Shown one piece after another: positions 27,717 to 36,678 of a stretch of DNA of 64,000 nucleotides. The position numbers and the translations under genes are program-made. Source of the DNA: Staphylococcus shinii (GTDB taxonomy: Bacteria > Bacillota > Bacilli > Staphylococcales > Staphylococcaceae); assembly GCF_017583065.1 (NCBI RefSeq), contig NZ_JAGEVL010000005.1:248001-312000 (forward strand), given 5' to 3'. Positions within the stretch are counted from its first letter, which is position 1. Each line of letters begins with the position of its first letter. The notes under the pieces are model-generated. The model saw only the letters and a program-made list of their open reading frames with translations, had not been told where the DNA came from and searched no databases.

Positions 27717-28385
27717 TTATGTGTTTAAAACGTCAATGAATCGTTTGGTAATGTCTTTAGGGCGGGTAATAGCGCCACCAACAACAGTACAATGTACACC
27801 TAATTCAGTGACAGTTTTAAACATATCAGGAGTGATGACATTGCCTTCAGCTATGACTTTAGAATCGATATGTGTTAATACATCTTTAAGAAATTGGAAG
27901 TTATTTTCATATAAAAGATGACCTTTAGTATATGACGTATAACCATGTAATGTCGTGCCAATGTAATCAAAACCGAGTTTATCAGCGTTAATTGCTTCAT
28001 CTAGAGTTGAAATGTCTGCCATAAGTTCAATATGAGGCGCTTTTTCTCGGACATAGGATACAAGCGATTGTAATGATTCTTTAGGGCGTGTTTGCTTTGT
28101 AGCATCTAAAGCAATGACTTCACATTGGCTTTCAATTAATTCATCGATTTCTTTGCTAGTAGCAGTAATAAAAACATCGGAATGATCATAGTCCCTTTTG
28201 ACGATACCAATTACTGGTAAATCGACCTCTTGCTTAATCGCAATAATATCTTCTTTAGAATTTGCTCTGATACCAACAGCTCCGCCTTCGTACGCTGCTA
28301 ACGCCATTTTTGACATGATAAATGACGAGTGAAGCGGTTCATCAGGTAATGCTTGGCATGACACAATTAATCCTTGTGGTAACAT
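27717..28385 (-). CDS. nanE: N-acetylmannosamine-6-phosphate 2-epimerase NanE
   Basis: A 222-residue TIM-barrel epimerase that turns ManNAc-6-P into GlcNAc-6-P in sialic acid breakdown. The sequence closely follows S. aureus NanE ([44 protein letters not shown]). Catalytic candidates are the Lys in [11 protein letters not shown] and the Glu in VIAEGNV. ATG 28385 gives the usual start MLPQGL, 6 bases after GGAGTG. It is divergent from nanR with an operator between them. Confidence 0.95.
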   Translation of the reverse strand: MLPQGLIVSCQALPDEPLHSSFIMSKMALAAYEGGAVGIRANSKEDIIAIKQEVDLPVIGIVKRDYDHSDVFITATSKEIDELIESQCEVIALDATKQTRPKESLQSLVSYVREKAPHIELMADISTLDEAINADKLGFDYIGTTLHGYTSYTKGHLLYENNFQFLKDVLTHIDSKVIAEGNVITPDMFKTVTELGVHCTVVGGAITRPKDITKRFIDVLNT

Positions 28386-28490
28386 AATATACACTCCATA
28401 ACTTTGATAAATTTAATAAATCATTAAACTCCATTAGATTTGTAATTTTAATATAACATTGAGAAAATAATAATCAATACATTTAATCTT

Positions 28491-28508
28491 TATGAAAAAT
28501 ATTTTCAT
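28491..28508. promoter_or_regulatory. NanR operator candidate, nanE/nanR gap
   Basis: TATGAAAAATATTTTCAT is a near-palindrome centred between divergent nanE and nanR. The identical 18 bases occur at 30483-30500 before nanA/nanK. The repeat exactly at the pathway's promoters marks it as the likely site of the RpiR-type regulator encoded here. Confidence 0.8.
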
Positions 28509-28550
28509 TTTTACTGAGTGTATGTCTATATCTGAAAGGGGAGGATTCTA

Positions 28551-29348
28551 ATGAAATTTGAAAATCGTGTGCAACGCTATCGTCACTTATTTACCAAAAC
28601 AGATAAGCAAATTGTTGAATATATTCAAAACAATCAATTTGATGATACTTTTTCGACGATTAATTCATTGGCGCATGCTATAGGTACATCACCAGCTACT
28701 ATTACACGCTTTAGTAATAAGTTGGATTATGATAACTTTCAAGACTTAAAGTTTAATTTACAACAAGAAATGACGGACAACGTTATAGAAAATAGTCCGC
28801 TTATTCAACGTATTCATAAATACCATCAAGATATTATTCAACAGACAGGGGAGTTTATCTCTGATGAAAAAATTCAAAATTTGGTAAATCAAATTATGCG
28901 TAGTAGACAAATTATTTATGCTGGACTAGGAAGTTCTGGCTTGTCTGCAACTGAATTTTATTATCGCATGATGCGTATGGGGTTAAAAGGCAATGTATCT
29001 ACAGATGCACACCAAATGAAAATTTTTGCATCACTATTAACAGCTTCAGATACATTTGTAGCTATTTCAAATAGTGGAGAAACTACTGAACTTATTGCGG
29101 CAGCCGAGGTTGCTCATGAACGTGGCGCATTTGTTGTCGCTATTACAAATTACGAGGGCAGTGCATTAACGCAAAGTGCAGATTTAGTATTAATAACCAC
29201 AGATCAATCTAGAATTAATGATACAAGGTTTATTAATACACAAATAGCGACACTTTTCTTAATTGATATTGTCAGCTATTTACTATTAGATGATGACTAT
29301 ATGCATAATGTCTATCAGCATACCAAAAAAGTCGTATTAAACGAATAG
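28551..29348 (+). CDS. nanR: RpiR family regulator of sialic acid use, NanR
   Basis: A 265-residue regulator. Residues 1-77 are an HTH_6 DNA-binding domain (TINSLAHAIGTSPATITRFSNK), and residues about 120-255 are a SIS sugar-phosphate-binding domain (GLGSSGLSATEFY, AISNSGETTELI). By family and neighbourhood it senses a nan pathway phosphosugar, probably ManNAc-6-P, and represses nan genes. It lies between nanE and nanK as in S. aureus. Ribosome site AAAGGGGAGG. A 35-base stem-loop terminator follows. Confidence 0.92.
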   Translation: MKFENRVQRYRHLFTKTDKQIVEYIQNNQFDDTFSTINSLAHAIGTSPATITRFSNKLDYDNFQDLKFNLQQEMTDNVIENSPLIQRIHKYHQDIIQQTGEFISDEKIQNLVNQIMRSRQIIYAGLGSSGLSATEFYYRMMRMGLKGNVSTDAHQMKIFASLLTASDTFVAISNSGETTELIAAAEVAHERGAFVVAITNYEGSALTQSADLVLITTDQSRINDTRFINTQIATLFLIDIVSYLLLDDDYMHNVYQHTKKVVLNE

Positions 29349-29391
29349 CTTCAACGTTACGTGAATTTATTAAATATACCGTAAAGTAATT

Positions 29392-29429
29392 AATGCAATA
29401 TCAACATACAAATCTGTTGATATTGCATT
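29392..29429 (+). terminator. terminator after nanR
   Basis: AATGCAATATCAACA pairs perfectly with TGTTGATATTGCATT across an 8-base loop, then TTGTATA. It stops nanR. Confidence 0.85.
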
Positions 29430-29457
29430 TGTATATACGAGTATTGATAAAAATAAT

Positions 29458-29511
29458 GGAGGCGAAACGATAAGTTCATTTTATAATGAAATTTAGTTTT
29501 GTTTCGCTTCC
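29458..29511 (-). terminator. terminator after nanK
   Basis: GGAGGCGAAAC and GTTTCGCTTCC pair (one wobble) with an inner TTCATTTTATAATGAA stem. On the minus strand it is followed by ATTATTTTTAT. It stops nanK. Confidence 0.7.
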
Positions 29512-29533
29512 ACAATAAAATTTATGTCAACTA

Positions 29534-30409
29534 TTATAAAAACCTTGATACAGCACCATATAATGAAGCATGGTTTTTGGTTTTAGTTGTTTGTATTGTT
29601 GCGTGACCATAATTTGGTGGTAAATATTCTTCGATTTTAGGTATGATATATTTTAGTAATTTTTCGCCTTGAGAAGATATACCGCCACCAATTAAAATTA
29701 ATCCTGGATCATATACGATTTGAATTTGTGCAATTCCTTCCGCGACATGCGTACTCCAGCGATCGAGAATGGAGATTGCCAACGCATCTTCTTGCTCAGC
29801 CAATTCAAAGAGTTTGGGTACATCATCTGAGTAGGGTAACGCATGTGTTTTCATTAGAAATTTCAAGGCATTAGTTGAAGCACGTTGTTCAAAAGTTAAT
29901 CTGTCTTTTGGTTTATATAATAAATAACCGATTTCGTTTGCTCTATTACGATTGCCGTTGTATAAGCCTCCAACTCTATTGTAAAAAGCGCCTCCTATAC
30001 CTGTCCCCAATGTCAGACAAAAAATATTATCTGCATCATAATCATGTAAAGTAAGCTCTCCTAGTAATGCTGCATTTACATCATTAAACACTTTTACTTC
30101 TGCATTTAGTGGTGAAAGTAACTGATGAAAGTTTGTACCAATAAAGTTTGGAATTGTAGGGCCAGCATATACCACAGTTCCTTTCTTTTCATTGATAACA
30201 CCAGCACTAGAAATGCCTACTTGCAAAGGATGTATTCTATAAATCTCTTTAAAATGAGACACAAGTTCAAAGATTGCATCAGCAATGAATTCATTGATGT
30301 TATTTGGAGTAGGTATTCTTTGATAATTTATGAACTTTAAATTTTCATCTAATACAGCCGCTTTAATATCAGTACCTCCGACATCAATTGCTATTTTATA
30401 ATTAGTCAT
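29534..30409 (-). CDS. nanK: ROK family kinase, N-acetylmannosamine kinase NanK
   Basis: A 291-residue sugar kinase of the ROK family. IDVGGTDIKAAVL at the N-terminus is the phosphate-binding motif, FNDVNAALLGE holds the catalytic Asp region, and LTLGTGIGGAFY is the second nucleotide motif. The Cys-rich zinc motif of many ROK proteins is absent. In the nan locus it phosphorylates ManNAc, the product of NanA, to ManNAc-6-P for NanE. GGAGGT lies 8 bases before the ATG. It is divergent from nanA, sharing the operator region. Confidence 0.9.
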   Translation of the reverse strand: MTNYKIAIDVGGTDIKAAVLDENLKFINYQRIPTPNNINEFIADAIFELVSHFKEIYRIHPLQVGISSAGVINEKKGTVVYAGPTIPNFIGTNFHQLLSPLNAEVKVFNDVNAALLGELTLHDYDADNIFCLTLGTGIGGAFYNRVGGLYNGNRNRANEIGYLLYKPKDRLTFEQRASTNALKFLMKTHALPYSDDVPKLFELAEQEDALAISILDRWSTHVAEGIAQIQIVYDPGLILIGGGISSQGEKLLKYIIPKIEEYLPPNYGHATIQTTKTKNHASLYGAVSRFL

Positions 30410-30482
30410 TATTCATACCTCCATTCGTAGTATTTACATTAATGTGTATCACTTTTTAATTTAAAAGTGTAGTTATAATAAC

Positions 30483-30500
30483 TATGAAAAATATTTTCAT
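30483..30500. promoter_or_regulatory. NanR operator candidate, nanK/nanA gap
   Basis: TATGAAAAATATTTTCAT, identical to 28491-28508. A related but weaker site TGAATATTTTCA lies 19 bases on (30520-30531), so binding could be cooperative. It is placed between divergent nanK and nanA. Confidence 0.8.
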
Positions 30501-30551
30501 AGATATTTAATATAAGTGATGAATATTTTCAAAATACTATTGCTACTGTTA

Positions 30552-30566
30552 ATGGTAGCGTTTACA
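30552..30566 (+). promoter_or_regulatory. cre-like CcpA site upstream of nanA
   Basis: ATGGTAGCGTTTACA matches the cre consensus WTGNAANCGNWNNCW except one base (T for A at position 5). It lies 100 bases before nanA, between the NanR sites and the gene, suggesting glucose repression of sialic acid use. Confidence 0.6.
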
Positions 30567-30665
30567 ATTTGAACTGTAAATAGAAAAGATTTTTAGCTTT
30601 AACTTAAAGCAAGAGGGATTTTAAGGGTTAATCAAAATATATAAACATAAGTTGGAGGGAAATTT

Positions 30666-31547
30666 ATGAAAGAGAATTTTAAAGGCTTGTATGCAGCATT
30701 ATTAGTACCATTTGATGAACATGGTGAAGTGAAAGAAGAAGGACTGCAACAAATTGCTAAAAATGCAATTGAAACTGAGGGCTTAGACGGTTTATACGTG
30801 AATGGCAGTTCAGGGGAAAACTTTTTACTAAGCAAAGAGCAAAAGAAGCAAGTATTTAAAGTTGCAAAAGAAGCGGTTAATGACGAAGTAACATTGATTG
30901 CACAAGTAGGATCTTTAGATTTAAATGAAGCAATTGAATTAGGGAAATACGCAACAGAATTAGGTTATGATGCTATTTCTGCAGTCACACCATTTTATTA
31001 TCCATTTACTTTCGAGGAAATCAAAGACTATTATTTTGAACTAATTGAAGCAACACAAAATAACTTGATTATTTATGCGATTCCTGACCTTACAGGTGTC
31101 AATATTTCTATTGAACAATTTGCTGAACTCTTTAATCATGAAAAAGTAATTGGTGTTAAGTATACTGCTCCCAACTTCTTCTTATTAGAACGTATACGTA
31201 AAGCTTTTCCTGATAAATTAATACTTTCTGGATTTGATGAAATGCTTGTACAAGCTGCAATTTCAGGTGTAGATGGAGCTATCGGTTCTACGTATAACGT
31301 AAATGGTAAACGTGCAAGACAAATATTTGATAAAGCACAAAACGGGTCGATTGATGAGGCTTATCAAATTCAACACGAGACAAATGACATTATAGAGACA
31401 GTACTATCTATGGGGATATATTCTACATTAAAAGAAATTTTAGCGACACGTGGTATAGATGGTGGTTTACCGAAACGCCCGTTTAAACCATTTAATGAAA
31501 CGAATAGAAGTAAATTAGCAAAGTTAATCAAAGACTATAACTTATAA
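30666..31547 (+). CDS. nanA: N-acetylneuraminate lyase NanA
   Basis: A 293-residue (beta/alpha)8 class I aldolase that splits sialic acid into ManNAc and pyruvate. Lys165 (GVKYTA) is the Schiff-base lysine and Tyr137 (IIYAIPD) the catalytic Tyr, at the same numbers as in E. coli NanA. The carboxylate-binding motif NGSSGE starts at residue 46. First gene of nanA-nanT, 25 bases apart. GGAGGG lies before the ATG. Confidence 0.96.
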   Translation: MKENFKGLYAALLVPFDEHGEVKEEGLQQIAKNAIETEGLDGLYVNGSSGENFLLSKEQKKQVFKVAKEAVNDEVTLIAQVGSLDLNEAIELGKYATELGYDAISAVTPFYYPFTFEEIKDYYFELIEATQNNLIIYAIPDLTGVNISIEQFAELFNHEKVIGVKYTAPNFFLLERIRKAFPDKLILSGFDEMLVQAAISGVDGAIGSTYNVNGKRARQIFDKAQNGSIDEAYQIQHETNDIIETVLSMGIYSTLKEILATRGIDGGLPKRPFKPFNETNRSKLAKLIKDYNL

Positions 31548-31572
31548 GACATCACGTTAGGGGTTGAAGTAA

Positions 31573-33108
31573 ATGCAGCAAGTAGGATTTGGTGCTTGGA
31601 ACTGGGTAGCAGTCATTGCTTACCTTGTCGTTATGTTATTAATTGGGGCTTATTTTACGAAACGCGCGAGTCAAAATACAGATAGTTTTTTTACTGCAAG
31701 TGGTAGATTACCGTCTTGGGCGGTAGGCTTTTCTATTTATGCTACAACATTAAGTGCAATTACTTTTATGTCGACACCTGAAAAGGCGTTTTTGACGGAC
31801 TGGTCATATATAGCAGGTAATATAGCAATTGTCGCTATTATTCCATTACTCATTTATTTTTATGTACCATTCTTCAAAAAGTTAAAAGTGACATCGGCAT
31901 ATGAATATTTAGAAGCGAGATTTGGACCTAGTGTCCGTGTTATTGGGTCATTACTTTTTGTGTTCTTTCATTTAGGGAGAGTAGCAATTGTTATTTATTT
32001 ACCGACACTTGCAATTACAGCAGTATCGGATATGAATCCGTATGTCGTTGCAAGTTTAGTAGGTATTTTATGTATATTATATACATTTTTAGGTGGTTTT
32101 GAAGGCGTTGTATGGAGCGATTTTATCCAAGGGGTCATTTTACTAGGTGGCGCAGCAGCTATTATTATCTTAGGTGTCGTGCATATTCAAGGTGGCATGG
32201 GAACGGTTGTATCCGATGCGCTTGAACATAAAAAGGTCATCAGCGTAGATAATTGGAAACTTAACACTGCAGCGGCGGCTATTCCAATTATTTTTCTAGG
32301 TAATATTTTCAATAATTTACATCAATACACAGCAAGTCAGGATGTTGTACAACGTTATCAGGCGTCTGAGTCTATGAAAGAAACGAAAAATTCATTATGG
32401 ATGAATGGTGCATTAGCATTAATATCAGCTCCTCTATTTTATGGTATGGGGACGATGTTATATTCTTTCTATAATCACGAAAGTTCACTACCCGAAGGAT
32501 TTAATACATCTTCAATCGTTCCGTATTTTATCCTTACTGAAATGCCACCATTTATTGCAGGGTTATTAATTGCAGCGATATTTGCTGCAGCTCAGTCTAC
32601 TATTTCATCGAGTTTAAACTCAATATCAGCTTGTCTATCGGTCGATATCAAACACAGATTCTTTGGTAAAGGCGCAGAAAAAGATGAGGTAAGAACAGCA
32701 AGATGGATGATTATAATTTCTGGGCTATTTGGATTTGGTATGTCTATTTATTTGATAGCTTCTGATTCAAATGATCTATGGGATTTATTCTTATTAATTA
32801 CAGGACTTGTAGGCGTACCATTAGCAGGTGTGTTTGCTGTAGGGATTTTTACAAGAAGAACAAATACTTTTGGTGTTATAGCAGGATTGATATTAGGAAT
32901 TATTTTTGCTTATATCTTTAATGGTATGGGCGGTGGCAACTCACCATTCTTTGTATCTATTATTTCATTTGGTGTTGCATTTATCTGTTCTTACATTATT
33001 AGTATTATTATACCTGGTGAACAAAAAGACATTAAAGGCTTAACAATTTTTGATATTAAAGAAAATACCAATTATATTGCGAAAGTTCATGATAAAAAAG
33101 AAAAGTAG
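31573..33108 (+). CDS. nanT: sialic acid sodium symporter NanT (SSS family)
   Basis: A 511-residue sodium:solute symporter with about 13 membrane helices. ITFMSTPEKAFLTDWSYIAGN and the segment IFAAAQSTISSSLNSISACLS are typical sodium-site regions of the SSS fold. The place after nanA and the S. aureus gene order identify sialic acid as the substrate. The cytoplasmic C-terminus is short and charged. A hairpin terminator follows at 33136. Confidence 0.92.
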   Translation: MQQVGFGAWNWVAVIAYLVVMLLIGAYFTKRASQNTDSFFTASGRLPSWAVGFSIYATTLSAITFMSTPEKAFLTDWSYIAGNIAIVAIIPLLIYFYVPFFKKLKVTSAYEYLEARFGPSVRVIGSLLFVFFHLGRVAIVIYLPTLAITAVSDMNPYVVASLVGILCILYTFLGGFEGVVWSDFIQGVILLGGAAAIIILGVVHIQGGMGTVVSDALEHKKVISVDNWKLNTAAAAIPIIFLGNIFNNLHQYTASQDVVQRYQASESMKETKNSLWMNGALALISAPLFYGMGTMLYSFYNHESSLPEGFNTSSIVPYFILTEMPPFIAGLLIAAIFAAAQSTISSSLNSISACLSVDIKHRFFGKGAEKDEVRTARWMIIISGLFGFGMSIYLIASDSNDLWDLFLLITGLVGVPLAGVFAVGIFTRRTNTFGVIAGLILGIIFAYIFNGMGGGNSPFFVSIISFGVAFICSYIISIIIPGEQKDIKGLTIFDIKENTNYIAKVHDKKEK

Positions 33109-33135
33109 TTTAATGTCATAAATGGACAATTAAGT

Positions 33136-33177
33136 AAAGAGGCTGGATAAATAATTCAGGCTCTTTATATGTTTTTT
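33136..33177 (+). terminator. terminator after nanT
   Basis: AAAGAGGCTG pairs with CAGGCTCTTT (bulged), then a T6 run at 33172-33177. Confidence 0.7.
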
Positions 33178-33302
33178 AAGGTTGTCTGTTTTATCATTTA
33201 ATACTTTGGTTTGTAGAATTAGTTATATTGGTAATGATATTATAGTAACAGTACTTAGTGTAATAATTAGTTATAAATTACTCAAATATAAGGAGGGCAT
33301 TT

Positions 33303-33392
33303 ATGCCTTTAGGTTCAATTGTAGCCATTCTTTGCGCAATTTTTGTAATATTTTTAATACCATATTATGAAAAAAAGAATAAGAAAAAATAA
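33303..33392 (+). CDS. 29-residue hydrophobic membrane peptide
   Basis: A short frame starting MPLGSIVAILCAIF has an excellent ribosome site (AAGGAGGG, 5-6 bases before the ATG). Residues 5-21 form one membrane helix, followed by Tyr-Tyr-Glu and a Lys-rich tail ending KKNKKK. Helix plus basic tail is common in type I toxin peptides and in small membrane regulators. I recognise no family, and saw no clear antisense RNA. A small inverted repeat follows the stop. Confidence 0.55.
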   Translation: MPLGSIVAILCAIFVIFLIPYYEKKNKKK

Positions 33393-33396
33393 TTTT

Positions 33397-33417
33397 GCTG
33401 GGACATAATGTCTCGGC
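33397..33417. repeat. short GCTGGGACAT inverted repeat
   Basis: GCTGGGACAT-A-ATGTCTCGGC forms a tight palindrome with wobble pairs. It starts 5 bases after the 29-residue peptide gene and resembles the GGCTGGGACATAA repeats common between staphylococcal genes. It lacks a T-run. Confidence 0.5.
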
Positions 33418-33487
33418 TTATAGTTTGTTATAGGGAAGATAATCTATTTTAATAAATAAAAATGAAATCATAGTAGAATGTAAAAGA

Positions 33488-33545
33488 AGTTTGACATTTG
33501 GTGAAGGCTATTCTATATTAATTATGTCAAAAACTTTTTACATTT
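33488..33545 (+). promoter_or_regulatory. sigma-A promoter with flanking inverted repeat
   Basis: TTGACA (33491-33496), a 17-base spacer and TATATT (33514-33519) form a near-ideal promoter. TTTGACAT (33490-33497) and ATGTCAAA (33534-33541) are inverted copies, one covering the -35 box, the other just after the expected start. This suits autoregulation by the downstream Xre protein. Confidence 0.65.
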
Positions 33546-33558
33546 AGGAGATGGAATT

Positions 33559-33885
33559 ATGAATATTATGTTGTTCATAGGAGTGTTGCTATTTTCTTGC
33601 TTTTGGACTTGCATTACAAATAAATTTTTGCCAGCTGAAACTTTAGATAAAAATAAATCACAATCACGGTATGATGAAAGACAAAGTAAAATGTTTATAG
33701 AGATTCTGGCGAAGAGTTTTATTTGGCTTATATATTCACTACTATTTTTATTATTATTAAGAGTTTTTGGTTGGTTTGATGCTGAGGGCGCTTTAACATC
33801 AACTTATCCTGAAATTATATTTATATTAATAGGTTTATTTTTGTTAGTATTTAACTATTTTACGACCAAAAAGAAATACACTTAA
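33559..33885 (+). CDS. three-helix membrane protein, operon partner of an Xre regulator
   Basis: A 108-residue protein with hydrophobic helices at about residues 3-20, 50-70 and 82-100, with a polar segment rich in Lys, Asp and Arg between the first two. I do not recognise a function. The gene is preceded by a strong promoter and TAGGAGATGG, and followed after 14 bases by a small Xre regulator. Such membrane-protein/Xre pairs are common in Firmicutes. Confidence 0.65.
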   Translation: MNIMLFIGVLLFSCFWTCITNKFLPAETLDKNKSQSRYDERQSKMFIEILAKSFIWLIYSLLFLLLLRVFGWFDAEGALTSTYPEIIFILIGLFLLVFNYFTTKKKYT

Positions 33886-33899
33886 AAAAGGTTGATCAA

Positions 33900-34085
33900 A
33901 TGAAAAATAAAATAAAGACTTATAGAAAGCAGAATGGTTTATCACAGGAAACGTTAAGTAAAAATTTAAATGTTTCAAGACAAACCATAAATGCGATTGA
34001 AAATGATAAATATGACCCCTCTTTAACGTTAGCATTTAAATTAGCCAAACAGTTTAATGTTACAGTGGATGAATTATTTTCTTAG
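33900..34085 (+). CDS. small Xre-type helix-turn-helix regulator
   Basis: A 61-residue one-domain regulator. The whole protein is an HTH_3 fold: TYRKQNGLSQETLSKNLNVS then RQTINAIENDKYDPSLTLAF, closing with VDELFS. This matches the short YvaO/YozG-like regulators that accompany small membrane proteins. It forms an operon with the membrane protein upstream and may bind the inverted repeat at its promoter. Confidence 0.85.
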   Translation: MKNKIKTYRKQNGLSQETLSKNLNVSRQTINAIENDKYDPSLTLAFKLAKQFNVTVDELFS

Positions 34086-34162
34086 GCATATCAGTTTATT
34101 TTTGAACAAGGGAAGTTTAATATAAAGCTATTAAATTAGTAATGAAACGAGGAATGAACTTT

Positions 34163-34687
34163 ATGTCTACATTGGTTATTGTTGCACACCCAGATATTAA
34201 TAATTCAACTGTTAATAAAGCTTGGAGAGATGAATTATCTCAACATGAGGAATTGGTAACCGTCCACGAAATCTACCCAGAATACCCACACGGTCAAATT
34301 GATATTGAAAAGGAACAAAAATTGCTTGAAGCACACGACCATATTATTTTTCAATACCCATTGTATTGGTACAGTTGTCCGCCATTATTAAAACAATATT
34401 TAGACGAAGTATTTACTCATGGCTGGGCATATGGCTCACAAGGAAATGCGCTGAAAGGAAAGCAAATTGGATTAGCGATATCTATCGGAAGCGTGCCTGA
34501 AGCTTATACATCAGAAGGTAACGTGCAATTTACAATTGATGAATTAGTCAGCCCAATGATTGCGACAACGCGTTTTGTAAAAGCAAATTATGTAGGTGCG
34601 CATAAATTATACAGTGCATTTACGGTTACGCCGAGTCAATTAGCGGAAAATACACAAACGTATTTAGAATTTATCAAACAAATATAA
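34163..34687 (+). CDS. NAD(P)H oxidoreductase, flavodoxin-fold quinone reductase
   Basis: A 174-residue protein of the NAD(P)H dehydrogenase (quinone) family (KefF/YwrO/MdaB type). The start MSTLVIVAHPDINNSTVNKAW is the FMN/FAD phosphate loop, and IIFQYPLYWYSCPPLLKQYLD is the second family motif. Two-electron quinone reduction is the usual role, avoiding semiquinone radicals. ATG 34163 follows CGAGGAAT; an ATG at 34142 lies before that site. Single gene with a terminator. Confidence 0.87.
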   Translation: MSTLVIVAHPDINNSTVNKAWRDELSQHEELVTVHEIYPEYPHGQIDIEKEQKLLEAHDHIIFQYPLYWYSCPPLLKQYLDEVFTHGWAYGSQGNALKGKQIGLAISIGSVPEAYTSEGNVQFTIDELVSPMIATTRFVKANYVGAHKLYSAFTVTPSQLAENTQTYLEFIKQI

Positions 34688-34694
34688 AATTAGT

Positions 34695-34722
34695 GAGCCT
34701 GTGATATAAACATGTCACAGGC
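34695..34722 (+). terminator. terminator after the quinone reductase gene
   Basis: AGCCTGTGA and TCACAGGCT pair perfectly across a 10-base loop, then AAAATTTTATTTTT. Confidence 0.85.
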
Positions 34723-34988
34723 TAAAATTTTATTTTTAACAGTAATTAAATCTATAACTTTTCAAGGTGAGGCTACGTAAACGAAATTTATATAAATATT
34801 ACTTATATTGAATAGTATTTACTTAATTTAGTTTGAGAAAGTAGAGAAAAATAAAAATATAGTTTAAATAATTTACGCTCAATTATGTTAGTAATTGTTA
34901 TAGAGTTCATAAGTTTACTTTGAAACAATTAGTATTGTCGATATAATGAAAGGGCGTACATATAAATTGGAAGATTTGAGGGGACAAT
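34723..34988. promoter_or_regulatory. upstream region and promoter of the HAD phosphatase gene
   Basis: TTGAAA (34920-34925), a 16-base spacer and TATAAT (34942-34947) form a good sigma-A promoter 40 bases before the gene. The rest of this AT-rich stretch shows nothing. Confidence 0.6.
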
Positions 34989-35795
34989 ATGATAAAAGTA
35001 ATCGCAGTTGATATGGATGGTACGTTTTTAGATTCAAATAAAATGTATGATGAGCAAAGGTTTGATAAGATATTCCAGCAACTTAAAGCTCAAAATATTA
35101 AATTTATAGCAGCAAGTGGCAATCAATATGCAAAATTAAAGTCAATATTTGGCGAACGTGACATGTTCTTTGTAGCTGAAAATGGGGCCGTCATTTATGA
35201 AGGTAATACTTTATACGACTATCAGGCATTTGACAGAGATTTTTACCAAGCAATTATTGACTATTTAAATATTGACCGTGGAATTAATAATTTAATTGTT
35301 TGTGGGCTAAACAGTGCCTATATTTTAAAAGACAATACAGACGCATTTAAAAAAGATGCACATTTCTATTATCGTAAACTAAAAGAAATAGATTCTTTTC
35401 AAGATTTACCAAAGGATGAATATGTAAAAATTGCACTTAATATTAATAGGGAATCTCATCCATCATTAGATGAAGATTTAAGTAACAAATTTAGCGAAAA
35501 TTTAAAATTAGTGTCTAGTGGTCGTGATAGTATTGATTTAATTATACCAGGCATGACTAAAGGCAGTGCTTTACAGCGACTTTTAAAATATTGGGAAATA
35601 AATGAAGAAGATTTGATGGCTTTTGGTGATGCCAATAATGATTTAGACATGTTGCAACTAGCTAAGCATAGTTACGTTATGGCAAATAGCGAAGATGAAA
35701 CATTATTCAAAGTTGCTAATTATGTGGCACCATCTCATGATGAACAGGGTGTGCTTACTACTATTGAAGAAAAAGTACTTCATCCATTAAATTAA
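34989..35795 (+). CDS. Cof-type HAD-IIB sugar-phosphate phosphatase
   Basis: A 268-residue Cof/YidA-like HAD hydrolase. Motif I DMDGTFLDS (nucleophile Asp8), motif II AASGNQ, the conserved Lys in GMTKGSAL and motif IV FGDANNDLDML are all present. Type IIB cap proteins of this group remove phosphate from sugar phosphates, FMN or pyridoxal phosphate with broad specificity. Single gene with its own promoter; GAGGGGAC ribosome site. Confidence 0.88.
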   Translation: MIKVIAVDMDGTFLDSNKMYDEQRFDKIFQQLKAQNIKFIAASGNQYAKLKSIFGERDMFFVAENGAVIYEGNTLYDYQAFDRDFYQAIIDYLNIDRGINNLIVCGLNSAYILKDNTDAFKKDAHFYYRKLKEIDSFQDLPKDEYVKIALNINRESHPSLDEDLSNKFSENLKLVSSGRDSIDLIIPGMTKGSALQRLLKYWEINEEDLMAFGDANNDLDMLQLAKHSYVMANSEDETLFKVANYVAPSHDEQGVLTTIEEKVLHPLN

Positions 35796-35911
35796 TGACA
35801 AATAAAGACTGTCATATCTTAGCACATAATTTATAAACATATCGTTTTAATAAGATTTGAAATTTGACTATACTTAAAAGTACTTAAATTGAAAGGTAGG
35901 GTATAAAAGTT

Positions 35912-36571
35912 ATGGACCAAATGCAACAAACGCTGCTAAATGCTTTTAATTTTAGGCATGCAACAAAACGTTTTGACGCTAATAAAAAAATCTCTGATAG
36001 TGATTTTAATACCATCTTAGAGACAGGAAGGTTGTCTCCAAGTTCATTAGGGTTAGAACCGTGGAAATTCGTCGTGGTTCAAAATCGTGAAATAAGAGAT
36101 GAACTTAAAGAAATCAGTTGGGGAGCACAAGGCCAACTAGATACGGCGAGCCATTTTGTTTTGATTTTAGCACGTAAAAATGTGACTTCACAATCACCAT
36201 ATGTACAACATATGATACGAAATATTAAACAATATAGTGAAGAGAGTATTCCTGCTACAGAACAAAAATTTGATAATTTCCAAACTAGTTTTCATATAAA
36301 TGATACACCACAATCTTTACTAGATTGGGCGAGAAAACAAACTTATATTGCTCTTGGTAATATGATGACAAGTGCAGCATTGCTAAATATAGATTCATGT
36401 CCAATTGAAGGATTTGATTTAGACGCTGTTACGGCATACTTGTCAGAAAAAGGCATTGTTGATTCTGAAAACTTTGCACCTTCAGTTATGGTAGCTTTTG
36501 GATACAGAGAAGCTGAACCTAAAGCTAAAGTACGTCAGCCGCAAACTGATGTCGTTAAATGGTTAGAATAA
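35912..36571 (+). CDS. nitroreductase family NAD(P)H oxidoreductase
   Basis: A 219-residue FMN enzyme of the nitroreductase (NfsB/YfkO) family. [13 protein letters not shown] is the N-terminal FMN-binding motif, [16 protein letters not shown] the second, and [23 protein letters not shown] the typical helix and loop near the end. Members reduce nitro compounds, quinones or ene compounds with two electrons. In this window it sits among several quinone-handling genes. I saw no QsrR-type box upstream. A terminator follows. Confidence 0.88.
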   Translation: MDQMQQTLLNAFNFRHATKRFDANKKISDSDFNTILETGRLSPSSLGLEPWKFVVVQNREIRDELKEISWGAQGQLDTASHFVLILARKNVTSQSPYVQHMIRNIKQYSEESIPATEQKFDNFQTSFHINDTPQSLLDWARKQTYIALGNMMTSAALLNIDSCPIEGFDLDAVTAYLSEKGIVDSENFAPSVMVAFGYREAEPKAKVRQPQTDVVKWLE

Positions 36572-36578
36572 ACGATAA

Positions 36579-36633
36579 AAAGGAAGTGGGATAGTAATTT
36601 TTGAAATTGAATTACAGTCCCACTTCCTTTTTT
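36579..36633. terminator. bidirectional terminator, AAGTGGGATAG family
   Basis: AAAGGAAGTGGGA pairs with TCCCACTTCCTTT, continued by AATTTTTGAAATTG pairing inside, then T-rich. It serves convergent nitroreductase and VOC genes. Confidence 0.85.
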
Positions 36634-36678
36634 GATTTGATGTTAACTTTACCTTAATAATTATTTTTTACAAGTAAG

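Noticed and set aside
33182-33370. 62-codon open frame after nanT
   Set aside because: It overlaps the well-supported 29-residue peptide gene in another frame, has no ribosome site, and its composition looks like translated intergenic DNA.
35840-35911. QsrR-type box before the nitroreductase gene
   Set aside because: ACTATACTTAAAAGTACTT resembles the motif but does not fit GTATA-N5-TATAC; only a half-site is present.
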